Below, piece after piece: positions 8,657 through 16,194 of a stretch of DNA of 21,750 nucleotides (within the stretch, counting starts at the first letter, position 1; each line of letters opens with the position of its first letter). The position numbers were made by a program, and so were the translations under genes. A model generated the notes under the pieces. That model had not been told where the DNA came from. It made no database searches and saw only the letters and a program-made list of their open reading frames with translations. Location of the stretch: contig JAZLCO010000076.1 in the NCBI GenBank assembly GCA_045614225.1, positions 1 through 21,750 on the forward strand, given 5' to 3'. This DNA is from UBA9715 sp045614225 (GTDB lineage Bacteria; Actinomycetota; Coriobacteriia; Coriobacteriales; Eggerthellaceae).

Positions 8657-10231
8657 TTACGCGTCGATTTCGAAATCGTTGCCGAGCATGTTCACGATGC
8701 GCTCGCTCTCGTCGCGCATCCAGGCTACGGGGTCGTCGATGCCATCGTAAGCGGGGTTGCGCGCGGCCATGTCGGCAGGGTAGTCCTTGAGCGCCCACAC
8801 GGAATACTCGCCCTCGACGCCATGGTAGACGAGCGGAATCCATTTTATGTTTTCGATTTCGATTGACCCGTCCTCACCCTCGGCATCATGCTTGACGAAG
8901 TCGCATGACAACATTCCTTCGAGGTCGTTGTTGGGTGTGGGGGCAGCATGCTGGATGATGAAGTTGCCGAGCGAGTAGCACACGAGCGTGCGATTTCCCG
9001 ATTCGCCAGTCAACCATGTCATGGGCTGAGTCACATGTGGGTGCGACCCCAGCACGACATCGACGCCCAGATCTGCGAGCAGCTGCGCGTAGTTCAGCTC
9101 GTCCTCATCCGGTTCGATCTGGTTCTCAGTGCCCCAGTGCATGGCTACGAGCACGACATCGGCGAGCTGCTTCGCGCGTGGCACGTCCTGCCTGATGCGG
9201 TCTTCGTCAATGAAGTTCACAGCGTATTCGGGGACCTCGCTTCGATCGAAGCCTCCCAAGCCGTAGGTATAGTCCAAAAGGGCGAACGTGATGCCGTCGC
9301 GCTCGATGACCGGTATCTCATTCGCTTCGTCCCAGCTGGTGGCTGTGCCTGTGAAGGCGACGGGTTGCGCGTTCCATACCTCGCGCGAGTGCTCGATTGC
9401 GCCGTAAAGACCCCAGTCGTATGAGTGGTTGGAAGCGGATGCCACGAAGTCGAACCCAGCGTCGACTACGGCGTCGGCCATCGTGTCAGTTGCATTGAAG
9501 CTCGGCCATCCGCGCGGGCCGATGTCTTCGCCTCCGATGTGCACCTCTTGATTGATGTACGAAAGGTCGGCGTTTGAGACATAGTCCTTGATGTGCGCGA
9601 ACAGTGGCCGATAATCGTAGTTGCCATCGCCCATGCTGCCTGCTTGTTCATCGGCGTAGGCGGCGAGCACATCGTTGGGGACGTTGTCGCCGACAGCGAC
9701 GAACGACACGCTCGTGCGCGCAGGCTCAGTTGCAGCGGTCGAACTGACCGTTGCCGCTTGGGTTGATTGCGTGGTTGCGTTTGTGTTGGAGACGCTCTCG
9801 TCTTTTTTGCAGTTGGAGATAAAGAACACCATCATGATGACGAGCAATGCCAGAATGATTACGATGATCGCTCGTGGAGAAAGCGGCCAAGACGTAGCGC
9901 TCGCTGATGCCGATGAAGGCCTTCTAGTAGTTCGAGCGCTACCTGATGAATTGCGGCCCGAAGATTGCGACGCCCGCCGCGTGCTCGTTGAACGATACAC
10001 GGGACGGGCGTTGCGGTTCGCTTCGGTTTCACGCGAGCTTGCATTGCGGTACGAGGACCTGTTTCGCGATCTTGTCTGATATGACGAGCGGTGGCGGTCA
10101 TCATTCAATCTGCTTCGCGAAGCATTGGACGCTCGGTCGCGAGAAGCTTGGCGCGATTGGTCGCGAGCGGTCCGTCGCGAACGGTTCGCGCTTTCAGACG
10201 GTTCAGGTCTGTAGCTCCTCCGGTCAGGCAT
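8657..10231 (-). CDS. CapA/PgsA-family membrane-anchored phosphoesterase-like protein
   Basis: The 524-residue protein has an Arg/Ser-rich cytoplasmic tail (residues 1-120: 29 Arg, 30 Ser, no Lys), one membrane helix (about 121-139, AIIVIILALLVIMMVFF), a Ser/Thr/Ala linker (about 145-172) and an extracellular CapA domain. CapA motifs include VAVGDNVPND (about 178), ASNHSYDWG, AMHWGTE and GSHPHV, as in poly-gamma-glutamate capsule proteins and related calcineurin-like enzymes. CapA/PgsA proteins act in capsule polymer synthesis or export, but no capB/capC genes are present, so the role here is open. Its ATG lies one base past the phosphofructokinase stop, so the two are co-transcribed. The tail is unusual for the family. 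Confidence 0.85.
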   Translation of the reverse strand: MPDRRSYRPEPSESANRSRRTARDQSRQASRDRASNASRSRLNDDRHRSSYQTRSRNRSSYRNASSRETEANRNARPVYRSTSTRRASQSSGRNSSGSARTTRRPSSASASATSWPLSPRAIIVIILALLVIMMVFFISNCKKDESVSNTNATTQSTQAATVSSTAATEPARTSVSFVAVGDNVPNDVLAAYADEQAGSMGDGNYDYRPLFAHIKDYVSNADLSYINQEVHIGGEDIGPRGWPSFNATDTMADAVVDAGFDFVASASNHSYDWGLYGAIEHSREVWNAQPVAFTGTATSWDEANEIPVIERDGITFALLDYTYGLGGFDRSEVPEYAVNFIDEDRIRQDVPRAKQLADVVLVAMHWGTENQIEPDEDELNYAQLLADLGVDVVLGSHPHVTQPMTWLTGESGNRTLVCYSLGNFIIQHAAPTPNNDLEGMLSCDFVKHDAEGEDGSIEIENIKWIPLVYHGVEGEYSVWALKDYPADMAARNPAYDGIDDPVAWMRDESERIVNMLGNDFEIDA

Positions 10232-10232
10232 C

Positions 10233-11444
10233 CTAGCGCAGGTAGTATGGCTCGACGTAGGCAGGCAGGCCGTTCTTGTACGTGATGTACGGCGTGCCTT
10301 CGATAAGCGGCTGCAGGTAGTCGTAGGCTTCCTGGGTGATGCCGCGGTACTCGGGCAGAATCCACTCGGCAGGGAAGTGCTTCACGAAGTTCGCGACTTC
10401 CTTGGCCGGGATGGTGAAGTACTCGACGTCATACTCTTCGCTGTCGCGGCGCCTGAGTGCAATCATGTGACCGGTGAAGTTCTTGTCGGCAGAGTGCATG
10501 TGAGCGGAAAGGCCGAGACGGTAAGCTTCAGTGCGGTCGACGAGGGATTGCTCGGACGCATGGCTGCGCTGGGCGGTGGCGAGGTCTTGGACCTTGCAAC
10601 GCGACGCGACGCCCGACTCGAGAATCATGGCTTCGAGTGCCTTTCCGGCTCCACCGAGCACTGCATGGCCAAACAGGTCGTTCTTCGATTCGCCAGCAGC
10701 AAGGTAGGTGCCATCGGCAAAGCGTGCGCCCTCGGAGACGACCACGTAGCACTTGCTTTTCGCTTCGATGCATTCCTTCACACGGGAAATGAAAACGTCC
10801 TTGTCGAAGGGTTCTTCGGGAAGGATCAAGATATCGATCTTGCCGCTCAGGCACGAGGAGGCTGCCAGCCAACCAGCGTCGCGACCCATGGTCTCGAGGA
10901 TGAACACTTCCTGGCGCGATGCGGGGTAAACGTTGACATCAAGCCATGTCTGCAGGGCGGTCACAGCGATGAACTTTGCTGCCGAAGCGAAGCCGGGGCA
11001 GTGATCGATGTGCATCAGGTCGTTGTCGACCGTCTTGGGGCAACCGACGAAACGGCGGTCAGTGATGCCGTTTTTCTCAGCGTATTCGGAAAGCGCTGCG
11101 ACGGTGTCCATCGAATCATTGCCGCCGATGTAGAACAGCGTCTCGATGTCGTGCTTCTCCATGATCTTGAGCAGCTTCTCGAAGTCCTCGGGGTTGTCGC
11201 GCTTCAGCTTGTAGCGGCACGAGCCAAGAGCCGACGACGGCGTCTGCTGCAGCGTGCGGTTCTCTTCTTCGGTCATGTTGGTCAAGTCGACGAAGCGCTC
11301 GGCAAGAATGCCCTCGATGCCGTTGAGGCCGCCGTAAACGTGGTCGTAGATCGGGTTCATCTGATTGCCTTTGACGACACCGGCAACGGTGGCGTTGATG
11401 ACCGACGTGGGGCCGCCGGATTGAGCTACGATGCAATTTGACAT
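10233..11444 (-). CDS. pfp: 6-phosphofructokinase, probably pyrophosphate-dependent
   Basis: The 403-residue enzyme phosphorylates fructose-6-phosphate to the 1,6-bisphosphate in the cytoplasm, most likely with pyrophosphate, which makes the step reversible. Family motifs are the N-terminal SGGPTSVINAT, FYIGGNDSMDT (Asn109, Asp110, residues 104-114), CPKTVDND (135-142) and the later METMGRDAGW-type segment. An Asp rather than Gly at the second position of the GG(D/N)D box and the Lys in PKTVDND point to pyrophosphate as donor; ATP use is not excluded. I use the ATG at 11444; a TTG two codons upstream has better ribosome-site spacing (AGGAAGG) and is the alternative. It is the first gene of a unit with the CapA-like gene. 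Confidence 0.9.
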   Translation of the reverse strand: MSNCIVAQSGGPTSVINATVAGVVKGNQMNPIYDHVYGGLNGIEGILAERFVDLTNMTEEENRTLQQTPSSALGSCRYKLKRDNPEDFEKLLKIMEKHDIETLFYIGGNDSMDTVAALSEYAEKNGITDRRFVGCPKTVDNDLMHIDHCPGFASAAKFIAVTALQTWLDVNVYPASRQEVFILETMGRDAGWLAASSCLSGKIDILILPEEPFDKDVFISRVKECIEAKSKCYVVVSEGARFADGTYLAAGESKNDLFGHAVLGGAGKALEAMILESGVASRCKVQDLATAQRSHASEQSLVDRTEAYRLGLSAHMHSADKNFTGHMIALRRRDSEEYDVEYFTIPAKEVANFVKHFPAEWILPEYRGITQEAYDYLQPLIEGTPYITYKNGLPAYVEPYYLR

Positions 11445-11614
11445 ATGCAAGCACCCTTCCTAAATTGTGTTTCGAGCCCGCATCCGTTCGTTGTTCTCTT
11501 CGGTGACGCCTGCGGGCGTGCGTCTACCGTGTTAGGATGAAAACCTATTATCGCACAGGGTTCTAAAGTGTGTTGGAAATCACCGATTTGCACGAGATTG
11601 GTAGGAATCTGCTC

Positions 11615-12142
11615 ATGACTGAAAGCTTGAAACGGCATCTTCCGGTCATCATTGCCGTGACATTGGCGGGTATTGCAACATGTGCTTTCATTTTCATGCA
11701 AGTGCTCAACGCTGCACCAGGCCTTGATGTGCCAACATTCGAGACGTTAGTTATCGTGATACCGTGTGCGGTCATGTTCTTCTGTTCTCTTATCGTGGCC
11801 ATGACGGCGCATACCATCGAGAGGTCCTTGTATGTGACGATGTTGGCTATTTGCTTGGTTTTGGGTCTCGTTTCGATGGTTGTCACTTCCACATGGGAGT
11901 CCAACGCTTCCTTGACAGCTGCCTTGCTTGCTAATTCGGCCGATGGGGAGACCATCACGGCAGCTGTCAACCAGCCGATCATCGTCATGCGCAACATTGC
12001 CGCCTATATCGTCATGCCGACGCTTGGCTGCATTGCCGGTGCGTGGATCGGTTCGCGCATGCACCCCATGGAAGCAGACCTGAATCCCAAGAAGAACACG
12101 CAGGCCAAGGCAAACTCCAAGAAATCGAAGAAGTCGAAGTAG
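11615..12142 (+). CDS. Four-helix membrane protein of unknown function
   Basis: I do not recognise a family. The 175-residue protein has four hydrophobic segments (about residues 9-31, 44-65, 71-91, 126-147) and a lysine-rich C-terminal tail (residues 152-175 with eight Lys, ending KKSKKSK). The third loop, about residues 92-120, is polar and Ala/Thr-rich. By the positive-inside rule the tail is cytoplasmic. The ATG at 11615 has TAGGAA nearby; a GTG at 11570 would add 15 residues with no clear ribosome site. It is divergent from the phosphofructokinase gene and about 155 nt upstream of the FmdE-like gene, with a weak hairpin (12164-12192) between. Confidence 0.75.
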   Translation: MTESLKRHLPVIIAVTLAGIATCAFIFMQVLNAAPGLDVPTFETLVIVIPCAVMFFCSLIVAMTAHTIERSLYVTMLAICLVLGLVSMVVTSTWESNASLTAALLANSADGETITAAVNQPIIVMRNIAAYIVMPTLGCIAGAWIGSRMHPMEADLNPKKNTQAKANSKKSKKSK

Positions 12143-12220
12143 CTTCTAATGAATTAGCCCATCGCGTAGCGCTCAAACAATGAACGCTATGCAGTGCCGC
12201 TTGCCGACGCATGGCTGCGA

Positions 12221-12251
12221 GTATTACGTATTCATGAATCGTGTTACAATT
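12221..12251 (+). promoter_or_regulatory. Candidate operator of the fmdE-ABC operon (tandem GTRTTAC half-sites)
   Basis: GTATTAC (12221-12227) and GTGTTAC (12241-12247) are direct repeats exactly 20 nt apart, about two helical turns. They lie just upstream of a GATAAT (12257-12262) that may be the -10 box for fmdE. The same 31-nt arrangement, 24/31 identical by eye, occurs on the minus strand upstream of the binding-protein gene (16242-16212). GTGTTAC matches the half-site I recall for Geobacter-type NikR (GTGTTAC-N13/14/15-GTAACAC), although here the half-sites are direct, not inverted. Confidence 0.55.
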
Positions 12252-12296
12252 CCTGCGATAATGATATGAGCAGACTCGCGCGTGGAAGGATCCGTC

Positions 12297-12842
12297 ATGT
12301 TGACCCAGGATCATTTGGACAAGGTTGAGGAATTCCATGGTCATGTGTGCCCAGGCATGCTCATAGGTTTCAAGGCAGTCGAGGGCGCAATTGCAGAGCT
12401 CGGCTTGAGCGATGATGCGCTTCCCGCTGTTGACGAGGAGATCGTCGCCGTGGTGGAGAACGATGCTTGTGGCGTTGATGCTGTGCAAGTGCTTTTGGGA
12501 TGCACGTATGGCAAGTCGAATCTCATCACGCGGATTCGCGGGAAGATGGCATTTAGCTTCTTCAGCCGCGATACCGGCAAGTCCGTGCGGCTCGTTCTCA
12601 AGCCCGGATGTGGAGCCGGCATGGAACGCGCCGAGTTCGCTGACTACCTGTTCTCCCATCCATATGACGAGCTGTTCGACGTCAAGGAGCCGTTCTACGA
12701 ACTTCCTGAGCCTGCACGTTTGTTCAAGTCGCAACCGTGCGCGGTGTGTGGAGAGTCCACAGCCGAATTTGGCCTACGCGTCCAAGACGGTCAGCTCGTG
12801 TGCAGGGACTGCTACGACGCATACCAGCGCGAAGGTTTCTAA
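12297..12842 (+). CDS. FmdE-domain metal-binding protein with C-terminal zinc ribbon
   Basis: The 181-residue protein has an FmdE domain (named for formylmethanofuran dehydrogenase subunit E) with FHGHVCPGMLIGFKAV (His14, His16, Cys18) and ENDACGVDAVQVLLGCTYGKSN (Cys58, Cys69). It ends in a treble-clef-like zinc ribbon, CAVC (148-151) and CRDC (169-172). FmdE proteins bind metal through the His/Cys set and are often next to metal or metal-chelate transporters; their exact role is not established. The ATG at 12297 has GGAAGGA six bases upstream; a GTG at 12282 is less likely. It is the first gene before the FecCD-type permease (15 nt gap), so it probably belongs to metal uptake or delivery, not methanogenesis. 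Confidence 0.85.
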   Translation: MLTQDHLDKVEEFHGHVCPGMLIGFKAVEGAIAELGLSDDALPAVDEEIVAVVENDACGVDAVQVLLGCTYGKSNLITRIRGKMAFSFFSRDTGKSVRLVLKPGCGAGMERAEFADYLFSHPYDELFDVKEPFYELPEPARLFKSQPCAVCGESTAEFGLRVQDGQLVCRDCYDAYQREGF

Positions 12843-12856
12843 CTTAGAGTTCTGTC

Positions 12857-13915
12857 ATGGTTGAAGTTACCAGTTCGTCTGACATCACCAGCTCACGTAA
12901 GAAGCAGGAACGACGTTACGTGCTCTGCATCGTCGGCATGGCCCTGGTGTGTCTCATCGTGGGCGTTATCGAGCTGTCTTTCGGTGCGTCGAAGATCAAT
13001 CCGATTGAAAGCGTGCTTGCGTTGTTCGGGATTGGAACGCCCCAAGATATCAACACCGTGCAATCGATCAGGCTGCCACGTACGGTGTGCGCTATCGTTT
13101 CGGGTGCGGGCTTGGCGTTGGCTGGCGCTGCGTTGCAAAGCGTTCTCGAGAACCCACTCGCTTCAGCTTCGACCGTCGGCATTTCGCAAGGTGCAGCGTT
13201 CGGTGCCACCGTCGCAATTCTGATGGTCATACCGGGCGTTCTCGGCTCTTCTTCTGGCGTGGGGATGAGCGTCATCGCGCTTTGCGCGTTCATTGGGGCC
13301 ATGACGTCGAGCGTTGTCGTGTTGATGTTCTCGAGATTGGGGTTTGCCACTCCCGAAAGCATCATTCTGGTGGGCGTCGCGCTTTCCGCATTGTGGGCTG
13401 GGGCTTCGACCATCATGCAGTACTTCTCAAACGACATTGAGCTGACAAAGGTGATCTTCTGGCAGTTCGGAGACCTCGGTCGAGCAACGTGGCCCCAGAT
13501 TGGATTCATGACGTTTGTCGGCGTGCTTTGCAGCATTTATTTCTTCCTCAATCGTTGGAATTACAACGCGCTCCAGAACGGCGGACAGGTAGCTGGCGGT
13601 TTGGGTGTCGACGTTGAGCGCACGAGAATCCTGGGTGTGCTCGTGGCATCGCTGATGGCAGCTGCAATGGTGTCGTTTGTCGGCCTCATCAACTTCATCG
13701 GTCTGATTGCGCCGCACATCGCACGCCGATTCGTTGGAAACGACTACCGCTTCCTCCTGCCTGCGTCCCTTGCTTTGGGCGCAACTATCATGCTGGCGTC
13801 CGATTTGGTGGCCCGTATGGTCATATCGCCCGTCATATTGCCGATTGGCGCCATCACATCGTTTCTTGGTGCGCCGCTGTTCCTGTTCTTGTTGTACAAG
13901 GGGTACAAGAGATGA
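12857..13915 (+). CDS. FecCD-family ABC transporter permease
   Basis: The 352-residue integral membrane protein has about nine or ten hydrophobic segments, starting with one at residues 21-43. The FecCD signatures GAGLALAGAALQSVLENPLA (residues 83-102) and STVGISQGAAFGA (105-117) are clear, as is the C-terminal GLINFIGLIAPHIARRFVG coupling region and the SPVILPIGAITSFLGAPLF end. Such permeases form homodimers that import siderophores, haem, cobalamin or, in some bacteria, nickel or cobalt. It overlaps the ATPase gene by four bases (ATGA), so the two are coupled. The ribosome site is weak, which fits coupling to fmdE. Substrate is not shown by the sequence. Confidence 0.95.
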   Translation: MVEVTSSSDITSSRKKQERRYVLCIVGMALVCLIVGVIELSFGASKINPIESVLALFGIGTPQDINTVQSIRLPRTVCAIVSGAGLALAGAALQSVLENPLASASTVGISQGAAFGATVAILMVIPGVLGSSSGVGMSVIALCAFIGAMTSSVVVLMFSRLGFATPESIILVGVALSALWAGASTIMQYFSNDIELTKVIFWQFGDLGRATWPQIGFMTFVGVLCSIYFFLNRWNYNALQNGGQVAGGLGVDVERTRILGVLVASLMAAAMVSFVGLINFIGLIAPHIARRFVGNDYRFLLPASLALGATIMLASDLVARMVISPVILPIGAITSFLGAPLFLFLLYKGYKR

Positions 13916-14862
13916 GTGCGGAGAACAGGGAACACGAAGTACTGCACGCGCACCTGCATGAGCATGCAGACGGCACTGTGCACAATCATTTCCATCGACA
14001 CGAAGGCGGCGATCAACCGCACGATCACGATAGTGGCAGCATGCATGTTCATGGGGATGAAGAGGTGCTTCCGGAGCATGCGCACATCCATGGTGCTGCG
14101 AATCGCCTGATCCTTGAGGCTGAGGGTGTGTCGTTCTCGTATCCGCGATCTGCCAAGCCTGTCTTCGAGGATATTACGCTTGAAGCGCATGCTGGTACGA
14201 TGACGGCAATTCTTGGGAACAATGGGGCAGGGAAGTCAACGTTGCTCAACCTGCTTGCTCATATCGAGTCTCCCACGGCTGGTGCGGTGCGCGTATGTGA
14301 AAAAGAGCTTTCGAGCATGGGTCGCAGGGAAATTGCTCAACATATCGCATATGTCACCCAACAGCAGCGCATTCCGCATCTCAGCGTGTACGATGAAGTG
14401 CTTTTAGGCCGAAAGCCACATGTCTCATGGAGCATCACCGAGAATGACCGTGCTGTCGTTGCAGCAGCCATCGAACGGTTGGAGCTTGAATCGTTTGTCG
14501 ATCGCTATTGCGATGAGCTTTCTGGCGGCGAACGACAAAAGGTGTATATCGCTCGTGCGTTGGCGCAAGAAACTGAAGCTTTACTCTTGGATGAACCGAC
14601 CAGTGCGCTCGATCCGAAGAACCAGATGGAGGTTCTCAGGGTCATCCGCGAGATCACGACGCAAGCATCGTTGGCAACGGTCATGGTCATTCACGACATC
14701 AATCTCGCATTGCGTTTCTGCGACCGTTTTCTGCTCATGCGCAATGGCGATGTCATCGCGCGAGGTGGGCTCGAGGCAATAACAGCAGAAGCGCTTTCGA
14801 CGGCGTATGACATGCCTATGCGCATTGTTGACGTTGATGGCATAAAGATGGTCGTCATGTAG
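13912..14862 (+). CDS. ABC transporter ATPase with His-rich N-terminal extension
   Basis: The 316-residue protein is the ATP-hydrolysing subunit of the importer. All ATPase motifs are present: Walker A GNNGAGKST (102-110), Q-loop Gln150, signature LSGGE (203-207), Walker B LLLDEP (225-229 region) and switch His261. The odd part is residues 1-62: sixteen histidines, mostly as His-x-His (HAHLHEH, HNHFHRH, HDHD, HVH, HAHIH) with acidic residues between. FecE/BtuD-type ATPases normally begin near residue 65 of this protein. Such stretches bind nickel, cobalt or zinc in HypB, ZnuA and cation-diffusion proteins. Here it is likely a cytoplasmic metal store or sensor for incoming metal. Substrate is inferred. 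Confidence 0.95.
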   Translation: MSAENREHEVLHAHLHEHADGTVHNHFHRHEGGDQPHDHDSGSMHVHGDEEVLPEHAHIHGAANRLILEAEGVSFSYPRSAKPVFEDITLEAHAGTMTAILGNNGAGKSTLLNLLAHIESPTAGAVRVCEKELSSMGRREIAQHIAYVTQQQRIPHLSVYDEVLLGRKPHVSWSITENDRAVVAAAIERLELESFVDRYCDELSGGERQKVYIARALAQETEALLLDEPTSALDPKNQMEVLRVIREITTQASLATVMVIHDINLALRFCDRFLLMRNGDVIARGGLEAITAEALSTAYDMPMRIVDVDGIKMVVM

Positions 14863-14865
14863 AAA

Positions 14866-14896
14866 TGGCACAGGGCTCCCAGGGAAGGGTGTGCCA
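14866..14896. repeat. Intergenic palindromic repeat, unit 1 of inverted pair
   Basis: This 31-nt unit (TGGCACA, CTCCCAGGGA core, TGTGCCA) starts three bases after the ABC ATPase stop codon. It is the reverse complement of the unit at 14905-14935 at 29 of 31 positions. Together they can form one long hairpin, or each can fold alone. Confidence 0.85.
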
Positions 14897-14904
14897 CCTG
14901 AAAA

Positions 14905-14935
14905 TGACACACCCTTCCCAGGGAGCCCTGTGCCA
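14905..14935. repeat. Intergenic palindromic repeat, unit 2 of inverted pair
   Basis: This 31-nt unit begins TGACACA, has the core TTCCCAGGGA and ends TGTGCCA. It is separated from unit 1 by eight bases (CCTGAAAA). With the flanking GAAA/TTTC the pair makes a stem of about 35 bp with two mismatches. It lies between the 3' ends of the convergent ATPase and binding-protein genes. Confidence 0.85.
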
Positions 14936-14947
14936 TTTCAACTCCAA

Positions 14948-14985
14948 CAAAAAAAGCCCCCGCAGGTTGCGCCATGCGGGGGCTT
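14948..14985 (-). terminator. Intrinsic terminator of the binding-protein gene
   Basis: The 11-bp stem AAGCCCCCGCA with TGCGGGGGCTT and a 10-nt loop is followed on the minus strand by a T run (14955-14949). It lies 30 nt past the binding-protein stop codon. Confidence 0.9.
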
Positions 14986-15014
14986 CAATTGCTTATGCGA
15001 TCTCGTAGAAACGC

Positions 15015-16175
15015 CTAGAGGTTCATGATGTCGTACTTCTGGAAGGTGCAGCCTTCAGCAGCGAGGTCCTCAGAGAGCGGCTTGCCCAGGAAGAACACTG
15101 TGATCTCGTCAAGCTTCTTGGTGGGATCGACGTCAGCAAACTGGTCCGGGTACACTGAGCAGCCCACTTGGTAGCAGTTGGCGATTGCCAGGTCGACGTT
15201 GGTTGCATAGAAGCGATATGAGACCAGCGAGTACACGTTGCCGTCCTGCACTGCCTTCAAGTTGGCGAAGTAATCCGGATTGGCAGTGACATCTTCCTTG
15301 ACCAATCCGATGTTTCCGCTTTCGAGGAAGATGTAGTCCGGCTGTGCGGCGGATACGGCTTCGAGATCGATGTCGAAGCAACCGCTAGCGTTGTCAGTAT
15401 CGGCAATGTTGGTGGTGTTGGTTATGGCGAACGGCGGGAAACCTGCTTCGGTGCCTGCGAACCCATGACCACCGCGGAAGCTGACGCCACCGGCGTAGGC
15501 GGTCTTGGATTCGACGTTAGCGGTGCGCTTGGTCAGATCGGCCTCGGCATCCTGCATGAACTCGATGATTTCAGAAGCCCTGTCCTCGGCATTGAGGACT
15601 TTGCCCAACATAGTGCAGTTATCGTAGAACACCTGGTCGAACACGATGTCGCTCAACGTGATGCAGACAACGGGGATGCCCGTCTTTGCTTGCAGGGTAT
15701 CAGCAGAGTCTTTATCGATACTCGCAATGATGACCTCAGGAGCAGCCTCTATGATGGCTTCTTCGTTGGGGGTGACACCCTTCGAGCCGCCTTCACCGAT
15801 GACTGGCAAGGTGGTGAACAAGTCATGGTTGACATGACGATAGGTGCAGGTTACGGAATCTTCCTGCTCGCCAAGCTCGACGCCGACAACCTTGTCAGTT
15901 GCTTGCAGGTAGCTGATCATGCGCAGCGACGAAGAGCCAACACCGATTATCTTTTGAGGATTGGTCGGAACTTCCACAGTGCGGCCGACCATGTCGGTAA
16001 TGGTTTGCGTGGCAGCAGCTGAAGAATCAGCTGATGACGATGCTGCTGAGCTCGAAGCTGTACTTGAAGCAGCGCTCGACGAGCTAGATTGCGAGCATCC
16101 AGCAAGTGCGAAGACGCCGATGGCGAGCATAGCTGCAAAGATAGCAGCGAGTAGCTTGCGTGCATGGGTGTTCAT
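15015..16175 (-). CDS. Lipoprotein substrate-binding protein, FecB/TroA type
   Basis: The 386-residue protein has a lipoprotein signal peptide (LLAAIFAAMLAIGVFALAGC, lipid-carrying Cys27), a Ser/Ala linker (about 28-57) and a cluster A-2 periplasmic-binding-type fold (about 58-386) that starts TITDMVGRTVEVP, the usual FecB beginning. Sequences such as GVTPNEEAIIEAAPEVIIA and AVQDGNVYSL fit iron-complex and cobalamin binding proteins. It would capture the metal or metal-chelate for the FecCD/ATPase pair, even though it is convergent to them. The ATG has GAAGGGGGACAAAAGA upstream. It has its own promoter and operator (16195-16242) and its own terminator. Ligand is not shown. Confidence 0.9.
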   Translation of the reverse strand: MNTHARKLLAAIFAAMLAIGVFALAGCSQSSSSSAASSTASSSAASSSADSSAAATQTITDMVGRTVEVPTNPQKIIGVGSSSLRMISYLQATDKVVGVELGEQEDSVTCTYRHVNHDLFTTLPVIGEGGSKGVTPNEEAIIEAAPEVIIASIDKDSADTLQAKTGIPVVCITLSDIVFDQVFYDNCTMLGKVLNAEDRASEIIEFMQDAEADLTKRTANVESKTAYAGGVSFRGGHGFAGTEAGFPPFAITNTTNIADTDNASGCFDIDLEAVSAAQPDYIFLESGNIGLVKEDVTANPDYFANLKAVQDGNVYSLVSYRFYATNVDLAIANCYQVGCSVYPDQFADVDPTKKLDEITVFFLGKPLSEDLAAEGCTFQKYDIMNL

Positions 16176-16194
16176 TCTTTTGTCCCCCTTCGTC

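Noticed and set aside
10377..11441. 354-codon frame antisense to the phosphofructokinase
   Set aside because: Shadow; the minus strand has all phosphofructokinase motifs.
8580..14935. Palindromic repeats as a CRISPR array
   Set aside because: Units are themselves palindromic, occur in pairs only, spacers are 8-12 nt and similar in type, and no cas gene is present.
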